Shown here piece after piece: positions 10,182-16,439 of a DNA stretch of 64,000 nt. The DNA is from Streptomyces vietnamensis (GTDB lineage Bacteria; Actinomycetota; Actinomycetes; Streptomycetales; Streptomycetaceae), in the NCBI RefSeq assembly GCF_000830005.1, contig NZ_CP010407.1:7390001-7454000 (forward strand), in the 5' to 3' direction. A program made the position numbers and the translations under genes. The notes under the pieces were generated by a model. It worked only from the letters and a program-made list of their open reading frames with translations. It made no database searches and was not told where the DNA came from. Position 1 is the stretch's first letter. The number at the start of each line of letters is the position of its first letter.

Positions 10182-10217
10182 GAGGGGGCGGTCCGCCCAC
10201 CGGCGGACCGCCCCCTC
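10182..10217 (+). terminator. 16-bp hairpin terminator after the PoxB-like gene
   Basis: Bases 10182-10197 pair perfectly with 10202-10217 around a four-base loop. It lies 41 bases after the stop codon. Confidence 0.75.
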
Positions 10218-10413
10218 TTCCGTCCCGGCCGGCTGCGGTCGGCGTAGCGGACGCGGACCCACAGGGGCGGGGCGGACCAGCAGATCAGGTACCGGGCGAG
10301 GACGCCGGAGACCAGCCAGGGCAGGTACGGGTCGTCTTCCGGTGCACCGCTGTCTCGTTCGTCCGTGGATCCTCAGCGGCACGGGTCGGGAGTGGAACCG
10401 CACCGTCTCACGG

Positions 10414-10447
10414 CGGAAGCCCCCGTCGGGTGGTGCGGGGGCTTCCG
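10414..10447 (-). terminator. Hairpin terminator downstream of the minus-strand hypothetical gene
   Basis: Bases 10414-10425 pair with 10436-10447 (12 bp). Outer arms CCGCACCGT near 10399 and ACGGTGCGG near 10459 extend the stem. It lies 22 bases beyond the stop at 10470, which supports that gene being real. Confidence 0.65.
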
Positions 10448-10469
10448 TCCGGCGCGGCACGGTGCGGAG

Positions 10470-10847
10470 TCAGGCCCGCGGCGTACCGGCCGTGCGCGGG
10501 GGCGCATGGCCACCGTCGCCGGTGGCGGGGCCGTCGGTCCGCCCGTCCGGCCCCTTCCGCCCCTCCTGTCCGTCCCGTCGGCGCGGTGCGCCGGGGGTCG
10601 CGGCGGGAGCGTACGTACGGCCCTCCCCGCTCCGGCCCGGGGCACTGGGGTCCTCGGACGGGACTGCGGCCTCCGGAGCGCGCGGGCGTGGCCCCGTCCC
10701 CGCGGGGAGTCCCCGCACCGGGACGCCGCGTACGGAGATGCCGTTCGCGGGGGCACCCGGCAGGGGGACGGCCGGCGCGGGGACGGTCGGTCCCACCGGC
10801 GCGGCGCACGGCGCCACGCGGCCGAGGGCTCGGGTCGGGTTCGACAT
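10470..10847 (-). CDS. Hypothetical Pro/Ala/Gly-rich small protein
   Basis: This is 125 residues with no recognised family. It begins MSNPTRALGRVAPCAAP and continues as low-complexity Pro, Ala, Gly and Arg sequence with valine at regular intervals in the first 60 residues (VGPTVPAPAVPLPGAP). Two points argue that it is a gene rather than a shadow frame: GGGAGG lies five bases before the ATG at 10847, and a strong hairpin follows the stop within 25 bases. The composition could also arise by chance in high-GC DNA, so it remains tentative. Upstream at 10915-10939 the minus strand has GTTT about 13 bases before CGGTAA, a weak sigma-B-like pattern. Confidence 0.45.
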   Translation of the reverse strand: MSNPTRALGRVAPCAAPVGPTVPAPAVPLPGAPANGISVRGVPVRGLPAGTGPRPRAPEAAVPSEDPSAPGRSGEGRTYAPAATPGAPRRRDGQEGRKGPDGRTDGPATGDGGHAPPRTAGTPRA

Positions 10848-11360
10848 GAGCGCCTCCCGGGTGGGTTCCGTGGGCCGATTGCCCGTCAGCCTGCTTCCGT
10901 GACCTACAAGTTCGTCTTACCGCTCTTCCCGGGTCAAACCCCCGAAGACGCGGAAAAACCGCCTCGGCCCTCGGACGAGCCGGGGACCGCGACCCCACGG
11001 CACGGGCTCGGAGCGACGGCCGGGGGCAGTGGCGCGGGGCCGCGGTTCGGGACGGCGGCTCGGGACGACAGGCGAGTGGCCCGCACCTTCCACGGGTGCG
11101 GGCCACTCGCGAGCACCACCGATCCACGGCAGGGGGGGACCGTGGATCGTCCGGCGCGAGCGTGTCCCTCGCTCGACCCCCGCCTGCCCCGCCGATCGGG
11201 ATTCACACCCCTCGGTTTCGAGCCGGAGCACAGCCCGCCGGGGGACGACCGGGGCATGGGGCCGCCCCGCATCGGGAGGGGGCCCGAGCGGGGCGGCCGC
11301 GTTCGCCGGCGCGCGGTCAGGGGGCGGGGCCCCCGCCACGGGCGCGCCGGCGCCGGGTCC
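10848..11360. other. Intergenic stretch with two tandem hairpins
   Basis: I see no convincing coding frame. The left part is relatively AT-rich and probably holds the promoter of the minus-strand gene at 10470-10847. Two hairpins stand at 11072-11110 and 11120-11149, roughly 210-290 bases downstream of the SRPBCC gene's stop. Confidence 0.5.
11072..11149. terminator. Two adjacent hairpins
   Basis: The first stem pairs 11072-11087 with 11095-11110 (16 bp, seven-base loop). The second pairs 11120-11129 with 11140-11149 around a G-rich loop. Neither has a T tail. They may end leftward transcription from the SRPBCC gene. Confidence 0.5.
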
Positions 11361-11813
11361 TCAGACCGATCCGCGCCAGCCGCCCGTCTGGAGGCCACCG
11401 CGCTCCTCGATGAACGACTTGAACCGCTTGAGGTCGCCGGCCACCTTGCGCTTGACGAAGCCGAGCTTGTCGCCCGCCTGTTCCGTCAGCCCTTCGGGGG
11501 CGAAGTCCATCTGAAGCATGACCTTCGTCCGGGTCTCGTCGAGGCGGTGGAACGTCACCACGCCCGCCTGGCGGGCCTCGCCCTCGACCGTCGTCCACGC
11601 GACGCGTTCGTCCGGGATCTGCTCGGTGATGACGGCGTCGAACTCGCGCCGCGCACCGCCGATCTCGGTGACCCAGTGGGTGAGCGTGTCCGTACGCTGC
11701 TCGATCCGTTCCACGCCGTCCATGAATTGCGGGAACGTCTCGAACTGGGTCCACTGATCGTACGCGGCGCGCACCGGGACCTCGACCTCGACCGACTCCT
11801 CCACCTTGGACAT
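11361..11813 (-). CDS. SRPBCC family protein (START/polyketide cyclase fold)
   Basis: This is 150 residues beginning MSKVEESVEVEVPVRAAYDQW, the typical first strand and helix of the SRPBCC (polyketide cyclase/dehydrase-like) fold. QFPQFMDGVERIEQ-type sequence follows, and the long C-terminal helix carries KRFKSFIEER. Members bind hydrophobic ligands; many stand-alone actinobacterial copies are stress-associated with no known ligand. The ATG at 11813 is chosen over an in-frame ATG eight to nine codons upstream because the conserved fold begins there and AAAGAAAGG lies just ahead. It is downstream of a PRC-barrel gene on the same strand, about 86 bases away, and of DUF6458, which suggests a co-regulated stress cluster. 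Confidence 0.85.
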   Translation of the reverse strand: MSKVEESVEVEVPVRAAYDQWTQFETFPQFMDGVERIEQRTDTLTHWVTEIGGARREFDAVITEQIPDERVAWTTVEGEARQAGVVTFHRLDETRTKVMLQMDFAPEGLTEQAGDKLGFVKRKVAGDLKRFKSFIEERGGLQTGGWRGSV

Positions 11814-11899
11814 GGCGACACCTTTCTTTCGGAGGCGCATCGTCTCCCTGTCGGGGACGTGCTGCTGAGCCTGTGCGGACCGGGGCGGACCGGCGGCCG

Positions 11900-12274
11900 T
11901 CAGAGGCCGCCCACGCCTCCCCCGAAGGGCCAGGACATGCGGTAGTACTGGCCGATCTCCTCGCGGTACTGGCGGTCCGCCAGGTGCTTGTCGGAGACGA
12001 ACTCGGGCGAGTCCTTGACCTGTTCCTTCGACAGGGCGAGGTGGAGGGTCTGCTCCTCCAGGTCGACGCGGGTCACCGCCCGCGCCGGGATGAGCACCTC
12101 CTTGCCGAAGATCCAGACGCCCGTGTCGACGACGAGGTAGGAGTCGTCCACCTCGTCGGAGTGCTTGTCCACCTTGCCGATGTGCCCGTCGGCGGCCTCG
12201 ACGCGCCACCCGGTGAGGTCGGTACCCGCCAGGTGACCGGACTCGGCACTGAAGGACCACAGATGGTCGGTCAT
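11900..12274 (-). CDS. PRC-barrel domain protein
   Basis: This is 124 residues. The N-terminal two thirds fit a PRC-barrel: LTGWRVEAADGHIGKVDKHS, then YLVVDTGVWIFGKEVLIPA and VDLEEQTLHLAL, the pattern of photosynthetic reaction centre H-chain-like domains. The C-terminal part ends REEIGQYYRMSWPFGGGVGG. PRC-barrel proteins in soil actinobacteria often belong to general stress or membrane-associated functions with no defined reaction. GAGGAG lies eight bases before the ATG at 12274; a GTG three codons upstream would overlap this site and is less likely. It lies between DUF6458 and SRPBCC on the same strand. Confidence 0.85.
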   Translation of the reverse strand: MTDHLWSFSAESGHLAGTDLTGWRVEAADGHIGKVDKHSDEVDDSYLVVDTGVWIFGKEVLIPARAVTRVDLEEQTLHLALSKEQVKDSPEFVSDKHLADRQYREEIGQYYRMSWPFGGGVGGL

Positions 12275-12334
12275 CGCTGTCACTCCTCTGTCGCTGTGTT
12301 CGTGCAGGGCGCGGCGCCGGACGCGCGGGCCGCC

Positions 12335-12559
12335 TCAGAGCAGGTCACGACGGTCGTCGTCGGTGACCGTGGGCGCCACCGGCGGGACCACCATCCGACG
12401 CCGGCGCAGAACGCTGGTGTAGACGGCGGTTCCGAGCAGGCCGACGCCCATGAGGATCAGGCCGACCAGATCGAGGTCGACCCCTTGGAGATGCCAGTCG
12501 GTCGCGAACGTGAGGATCGCGCCGACGGCGATCATGATGATGAACAGTCCCAGACCCAT
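12335..12559 (-). CDS. DUF6458 family small membrane protein
   Basis: This is 74 residues with two membrane segments (about 3-20 and 31-50), starting MGLGLFIIMIAVGAILTFA, followed by a basic stretch SVLRRRRM and an acidic tail. It matches the DUF6458 family, whose function is unknown. GGGGAGGAG precedes the ATG at 12559. A sigma-B-type promoter candidate lies 40-65 bases upstream, so this gene, and perhaps the PRC-barrel and SRPBCC genes behind it, is likely stress induced. It is divergent from the Ser/Thr kinase gene. Confidence 0.8.
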   Translation of the reverse strand: MGLGLFIIMIAVGAILTFATDWHLQGVDLDLVGLILMGVGLLGTAVYTSVLRRRRMVVPPVAPTVTDDDRRDLL

Positions 12560-12598
12560 GGTTGGTTGCTCCTCCCCTGCGGGTTGGACAGCGTCCGC

Positions 12599-12623
12599 GT
12601 ACCCGGGTCTGCGGGGATCATTC
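12599..12623 (-). promoter_or_regulatory. Candidate sigma-B-type promoter for DUF6458
   Basis: On the minus strand GAAT (12623-12620) is followed by 15 bases and GGGTAC (12604-12599), fitting GNNT-N14-16-GGGTAC. It lies about 40 bases ahead of the start codon. Confidence 0.5.
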
Positions 12624-12821
12624 CGCCGTCCTCGGAGAGGGTCGGAACGGGTCGGTCCGGGCCCGTGGGCACGGCGAACCGCCGACTCGGCGTCCTTCGG
12701 GGGATGTTCATGGACGGAGGGGGCACGCGTTCAGCCGCGGGCCCGTGCACGACCGGCGGGCGGCGCGCCCGATTCCCGGCCCGTCGGCAGCGGGCCGACC
12801 ACACCCCGCAGGGAGCCCCCG

Positions 12822-13859
12822 ATGCAGCTCCGAGCAAGGCCCGCACATCCGGACGTCGCGTGGAGGGCCCGTACCGTCGCCGGACGCTACCGGCTCGACC
12901 GCCTCCTGGGCCGGGGCGGAGCGGCGGACGTGTACGAGGCGCTGGACCTGCGGCTGCGGCGCCGCGTGGCGGTGAAGGTGTACCGGCCCGCGGGCGCCCG
13001 CCGGACCGACGCCCAGTGCGGCGAGGAGGCCCGGTTGCTGGCCCGGATGCACCATCCCGGTCTGGTGACCCTCTACGACACGGGCCGCGCCGGGAGCCGT
13101 CCGTTCCTGGTGATGCAGCTCGTCCGGGGGACGACCCTGCGGCGGCGGATCGCCCGCGGGGTCCTCACGCCCGCCGAGACCTGCCGGACCGGGGCGGCCC
13201 TGGCCTCGGCCCTCGCCCATGTACACGCCCACGGCGTCGTCCACCGCGACGTCAAGCCGTCGAACATCCTGCTGGACCGGTCGGAGGCCCCGCATCTCAC
13301 GGACTTCGGCATCTCCCGCCGCGTCGAGCCCGCGGACGAGGCCCCCGAGGCCCAGGGCACCCTCGTCGGCACCGCCTCCTACATGGCGCCCGAGCAGGCC
13401 CTGGGCCGCGGAACGGGACCGGCGGCCGACGTGTACAGCCTCGGCCTGGTGCTGCTCGAAACCCTCAAGGGCGAGGCGGAGTACGGCGGAGCGCCCCTGG
13501 AGGCTGCGCTGGCGCACCTGTACCGCCCGCCGGTGCTGCCGGCCGGTCTCCCGGCCGAACTCGCCCGCCTGCTCACGGCGATGACCGACCGCTCCTCCGA
13601 GGCCCGCCCGGACGCCGCCGCCTGCGCCCGGATCCTCACCGACCCGCGGACCGCGGGACGCGCCCCCACGCCCTCCGCCGCACGGCCGGGGCGACCCGCC
13701 CCGGGGCGGGTCGTGGCGGCGACCCTCGCCGCACTCGGGCTCACCCTGACCGGCTCGCCGGGCAGCGCACCCGTCGGCCAGGCGGCGGACGGGGCCCGGA
13801 CGGCCGCCCTGACCGCGCCGCTCCCGTATGAGAACGACCTTCCCGCACAACGGTCCTGA
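12822..13859 (+). CDS. Serine/threonine protein kinase
   Basis: This is 345 residues. The Hanks-type kinase domain spans about residues 22-275: the glycine loop GRGGAADVYEA, the ATP-binding Lys in VAVKVY, the catalytic loop HRDVKPSN, DFG in LTDFGISRR, and APE in SYMAPEQAL. All catalytic residues are present, so it should be active. A hydrophobic stretch near residues 295-315 (VVAATLAALGLTL) could be a membrane segment with a short outside tail of about 30 residues, lacking PASTA repeats. The ATG at 12822 has GGGAG about seven bases upstream; earlier in-frame sequence does not look like kinase. It is divergent from DUF6458. Confidence 0.9.
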   Translation: MQLRARPAHPDVAWRARTVAGRYRLDRLLGRGGAADVYEALDLRLRRRVAVKVYRPAGARRTDAQCGEEARLLARMHHPGLVTLYDTGRAGSRPFLVMQLVRGTTLRRRIARGVLTPAETCRTGAALASALAHVHAHGVVHRDVKPSNILLDRSEAPHLTDFGISRRVEPADEAPEAQGTLVGTASYMAPEQALGRGTGPAADVYSLGLVLLETLKGEAEYGGAPLEAALAHLYRPPVLPAGLPAELARLLTAMTDRSSEARPDAAACARILTDPRTAGRAPTPSAARPGRPAPGRVVAATLAALGLTLTGSPGSAPVGQAADGARTAALTAPLPYENDLPAQRS

Positions 13860-13942
13860 CTGGTCGTCAATAAAGGGGAAGTGTGAGACGGCCGTCCGGG
13901 GCAACACGGAGTGCCAGGACACGGACATCGGAGGAGAACCCC

Positions 13943-14086
13943 ATGACCGCACTGCTGGACCGCATCAAGCGATTCGCCCGCAGCCCCCAGGGTCGTGACG
14001 CGGCGGCGTCGCTTCGCCGCGCCGCGGCCGACCCGCGCAGGCGCGCCCGGGCACGCCGCCTGTTCGGCAGGCTGCGCCATCGCTGA
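13943..14086 (+). CDS. Small basic hypothetical protein
   Basis: This is 47 residues, MTALLDRIKRFARSPQGRDA and then a strongly Arg-rich helix ending RLFGRLRHR. A perfect GGAGGAG lies five bases before the ATG at 13943, and a 22-bp perfect hairpin follows the stop, so the gene has its own full expression signals. Short basic proteins with a KRFxxSPQG motif are common in Streptomyces but have no assigned role; nucleic-acid or membrane binding would fit the charge, which is inference only. It lies about 80 bases behind the Ser/Thr kinase gene. Confidence 0.65.
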   Translation: MTALLDRIKRFARSPQGRDAAASLRRAAADPRRRARARRLFGRLRHR

Positions 14087-14106
14087 CGCCCGCCCGCCCC
14101 TCACAG

Positions 14107-14156
14107 CCGTACGCCGGCGCCCCGCGCGATGTACCGCGCGGGGCGCCGGCGTACGG
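14107..14156. terminator. 22-bp perfect hairpin terminator
   Basis: Bases 14107-14128 pair with 14135-14156 around the loop ATGTAC. It stands between the small basic protein gene and the converging 93-residue gene. Confidence 0.8.
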
Positions 14157-14198
14157 GGGCGGTGCCGGATGTGCCGCCGACCCGGGGACGCGAGGCCG

Positions 14199-14480
14199 TC
14201 AGCCGTCGTGCCCGCGCGTCTGCTCCTCGCGTCCCACCCCGGGGCGCTGGTGCTTGTCGGTGTGACCGCCGGCGCCCTCCGGGTCGGTGGCTTCACGGCC
14301 CGTGGCCCCCTGCCGCTCGCCGGTCTCGCGCCGGCCGCCGGGCAGTCCCCGGGAGGACACGGCCTCGTCGGCCTCCCTGCGGGCCTCCTCGTCACCGCTC
14401 TCTCCCTCCGCCTCGGCAGGCGTGGTGCGCGGCCGGCCGGCGCGGTCCTCGTCCGTCCTGTGCTGCTTCTGCTCGCCCAT
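14199..14480 (-). CDS. Hydrophilic, probably disordered hypothetical protein
   Basis: This is 93 residues starting MGEQKQHRTDEDRAGRPRTT, made almost wholly of Glu, Asp, Arg, Gly and Thr with no hydrophobic core. It looks intrinsically disordered and hydrophilin-like; I recognise no family. GGAGAGGG lies three to ten bases before the ATG at 14480. It follows the DUF6479 gene by 46 bases on the same strand and lies behind SixA, so it is probably the last gene of a three-gene operon with a stress-type promoter. Highly hydrophilic small proteins of this kind often protect against desiccation or osmotic stress, which is inference here. Confidence 0.6.
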   Translation of the reverse strand: MGEQKQHRTDEDRAGRPRTTPAEAEGESGDEEARREADEAVSSRGLPGGRRETGERQGATGREATDPEGAGGHTDKHQRPGVGREEQTRGHDG

Positions 14481-14526
14481 GGTCCCTCTCCGTCTCCGTT
14501 CCGTCGCGGGGCGTGCGTGCCCCTCC

Positions 14527-14751
14527 TCATCGCTCGGGCCCCTCCTCCGGGGTCGACCAGGAATCCCGCCCCGCCTCCACGGGCGGCGGCTGGGCGACAC
14601 GGGTGTCCCGCCGTCGGCGGGCGACGCGCCGTGAACCCCACCAGAACGCGGCGATCAGCACCACGACCAGCACCACTCCCACCAGGACCAGGAACAGCGA
14701 GGACGATCCGGAGGCGGCGAGTCCGGAGGCGGCGGCCAAGGAGAGGGGCAT
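14527..14751 (-). CDS. DUF6479 family single-pass membrane protein
   Basis: This is 74 residues: a short N-terminus, a membrane segment at about 18-42 (LFLVLVGVVLVVVLIAAFWW), an Arg cluster RRVARRRRDTR, and a Pro/Glu-rich cytoplasmic tail ending STPEEGPER. This arrangement is typical of the Streptomyces DUF6479 family, whose function is unknown. AAGGAAG precedes the ATG at 14751. It starts 21 bases after the truncated SixA gene and is followed by the 93-residue hydrophilic gene, so the three are likely one transcript. Confidence 0.75.
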   Translation of the reverse strand: MPLSLAAASGLAASGSSSLFLVLVGVVLVVVLIAAFWWGSRRVARRRRDTRVAQPPPVEAGRDSWSTPEEGPER

Positions 14752-14772
14752 GATTCTTCCTTTCTCACGGGA

Positions 14773-15165
14773 TCAGAACGGGGTGTCGCATTCCGTCCCC
14801 GCCGGGCCGGGCGGCGACGCGCGCCCGGCCAGGACGGAGACCGGCGTGCCGGGCGGCGTCTCGTAGAGGCGCTCGTCGTGGACGACGGGTGTCGGGTCCT
14901 CCGGTGCGGAGGCGGCGGGTTGCCAGGTCCGGCGGGTCCTGCGCGACGGGGAGCACAGCACGAAGTCGGGTTCGAGACCGGAGCCCGCGGGCCGGCGGCC
15001 GGTCCGGGGCGCGTCGCCCCTGCCTCGCTCGCTCGGCTCGCGGTCGAAGGCGTCGATCCGCCGGTCCTCGCGCACGGCCTTCGCGTGGCGCACCCACAGC
15101 AGCCGGACCCCGGCCGCACCGTCCCCGGCCGGTGGTGCCCGCCTGTATCCGGGCCCCGGGCACAT
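14773..15165 (-). CDS. Truncated SixA-type histidine phosphatase
   Basis: This is 130 residues. After 20 residues the sequence reads LLWVRHAKAVRED, the RHxK nucleophile motif of the SixA branch of histidine phosphatases, followed by ERGRGDAPRTGRRP, LEPDFVLCSPSRRTRRTW and DERLYETPPGTP. It then stops where normal SixA proteins (about 160-175 residues) continue to the second catalytic histidine (usually in VGHNP), which is absent. No other frame restores it before the next gene. It may be a non-catalytic remnant or phosphohistidine-binding protein. GAAGGAG precedes the ATG at 15165, and a sigma-B-like promoter lies 50-75 bases upstream, so it is probably still expressed. Confidence 0.7.
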   Translation of the reverse strand: MCPGPGYRRAPPAGDGAAGVRLLWVRHAKAVREDRRIDAFDREPSERGRGDAPRTGRRPAGSGLEPDFVLCSPSRRTRRTWQPAASAPEDPTPVVHDERLYETPPGTPVSVLAGRASPPGPAGTECDTPF

Positions 15166-15625
15166 GACGTCTCCTTCCGCGCGCGTACGGCTCCGGGTGG
15201 TTCCGGAAGATGCGCTTACCCCGTCTCCGTGATCGCACGCACGGGCGGGCGAACCCGGCCCTCCGGACGGGCGGCCGGGCGTGGCCGGTGCGCGGCGACG
15301 GCGATCACGAGGAGAGACGGTGCCTGCCCGTCCGCCCCCGCCCGACACGACTCCCGGTCGTGTGTTCCGGACGTGATCGTTTTCTCCGGGCCGCCATGCT
15401 CGGCGCCGCCGAGCAGCCCCTGCTTCCTTCCTTCTCGCCCGAAGTACGGCGCATCGAAGCGGTGGCCCCACAGGCGCGCACCTGGGGCGAAAGCCCAGGC
15501 AGGAAGCCGTCCAGCCCGGCCGGAGCGATGTTCCTCACAAACATCGGGCGGGGGTGCCGGTGTAAGGTCGAGGACGCCCTTGACCTGCAGAAAGCAGGCA
15601 GGGAGCTGTCTTAGAGGAGTCCCAA
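15166..15625. other. Divergent intergenic region between sixA-like gene and panD
   Basis: It holds a sigma-B-like promoter for the leftward operon at 15216-15240. The panD-proximal side has the short palindrome GATGTT/AACATC near 15523-15541 and CCTGC/GCAGG near 15591-15605. I see no known riboswitch pattern and no convincing gene. Confidence 0.5.
15216..15240 (-). promoter_or_regulatory. Candidate sigma-B-like promoter for the sixA-DUF6479 operon
   Basis: On the minus strand GCGT (15240-15237), 15 bases, then GGGTAA (15221-15216). The last base differs from the preferred C or T, so it is weaker than the two other candidates. Confidence 0.35.
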
Positions 15626-16051
15626 GTGCTGCGTACTCTGTTCAAGTCCAAGATCCATCGCGCCACCGTGACCCAGGCGGACCTGCACTACGTAGGTTCG
15701 GTCACCGTCGACGCGGAGCTGATGGAGGCGGCCGACCTGCTGCCCGGCGAGCTGGTCCACATCGTCGACATCGACAACGGAGCCCGCCTCGAGACCTATG
15801 TCATCGAAGGCGAGCGCGGTTCCGGCGTCATCGGGATCAACGGCGCCGCCGCCCACCTCGTGCACCCCGGTGACCTGGTGATCCTCATCAGCTACGCGCA
15901 GGTCGAGGACGCCGAGGCGCGGACCTTCGTGCCGCGCGTCGTGCACGTCGACGGCGACAACCGCATCGTGGAGCTGGGGACCGACGCGTCCGCGCCCGTC
16001 CCCGGGAGCGACACGGTGCGCGGCCCGCACGCGGTGCCCGCCCGGATCTGA
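15626..16051 (+). CDS. panD: Aspartate 1-decarboxylase proenzyme
   Basis: This is 141 residues, the usual length. PanD decarboxylates L-aspartate to beta-alanine for pantothenate and coenzyme A synthesis in the cytoplasm. The protein starts [20 protein letters not shown] and contains HYVGSVTVD, where autocleavage between Gly24 and Ser25 makes the pyruvoyl cofactor. The block [23 protein letters not shown] is also conserved. The GTG at 15626 has AGAGGAG nine to ten bases upstream. panB and panC are not adjacent; the gene stands alone between the stress-type small genes and the proline-rich peptide gene. Confidence 0.95.
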   Translation: MLRTLFKSKIHRATVTQADLHYVGSVTVDAELMEAADLLPGELVHIVDIDNGARLETYVIEGERGSGVIGINGAAAHLVHPGDLVILISYAQVEDAEARTFVPRVVHVDGDNRIVELGTDASAPVPGSDTVRGPHAVPARI

Positions 16052-16139
16052 GCCGAGCGGGGTCCGGCGGGCGGGGCCGAAGCGGCGGGGCCACTCTGGA
16101 AGAGGGCCCCGTGAGGCCCCGTCGACCGGGAGGTCCGTC

Positions 16140-16328
16140 ATGACCCACCCTTCCCCCGATCCGCTGCCCCCGTCGCCGATCCCGCCGCCGGTGCCCTCGC
16201 CGCCGCCCGTGCCCCCGCCGAACCCGGTGCCGGTTCCGCCGGATCCGTCGCCCCCTCCCGCGCCCCAGCCGGGCGGGCCCGTACCGGAACCCGAACCTCA
16301 GCCCGAACCCGGTCCCGCCGGCGGGTGA
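16140..16328 (+). CDS. Proline-rich 62-residue protein
   Basis: This is 62 residues, more than half proline, with PPPVPSPPPVPPP-type runs followed by a PEPEPQPEPGP tail. There is no signal peptide and no membrane segment. GGGAGG lies five bases before the ATG at 16140, which supports translation. It would form a polyproline II rod. I recognise no family. It lies 88 bases after panD and 111 bases before the secreted cell-wall enzyme gene on the same strand; whether it is co-transcribed with either is unclear. Confidence 0.55.
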   Translation: MTHPSPDPLPPSPIPPPVPSPPPVPPPNPVPVPPDPSPPPAPQPGGPVPEPEPQPEPGPAGG

Positions 16329-16439
16329 ACGGGACCAACGCAGAGGTGACATAAGGCGCTTGAGGTTTCGCGCGGCCCTTGTCACGGAGCGTGCGCCACC
16401 CCTAACTTGGACGGCTGCTGCTGTGTTCAAGGGGGGCCC

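Larger units (their letters stand above)
10141..10469. other. Gene-free stretch holding two hairpins
   Basis: It contains the terminator of the PoxB-like gene at 10182-10217 and the hairpin at 10414-10447. In between, the minus strand reads open for about 45 codons with plausible residues (DDPYLPWLVSGVLARY) but has no start codon after its upstream stop, so I call no gene. Confidence 0.5.

Noticed and set aside
10229..10377. Minus-strand reading with plausible protein sequence (DDPYLPWLVSGVLARY) between two hairpins
   Set aside because: There is a stop directly upstream and no ATG, GTG or TTG start between it and the conserved-looking part, so no gene can be supported; it might be a remnant.
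15305..15544. A 79-codon minus frame upstream of panD
   Set aside because: It lacks start signals and recognisable sequence, and overlaps the probable panD promoter.
16329..16439. Possible c-di-AMP (ydaO-type) riboswitch before the transglycosylase gene, as known for some rpf genes
   Set aside because: Only 111 bases are available, and the conserved ydaO sequence blocks are not visible.
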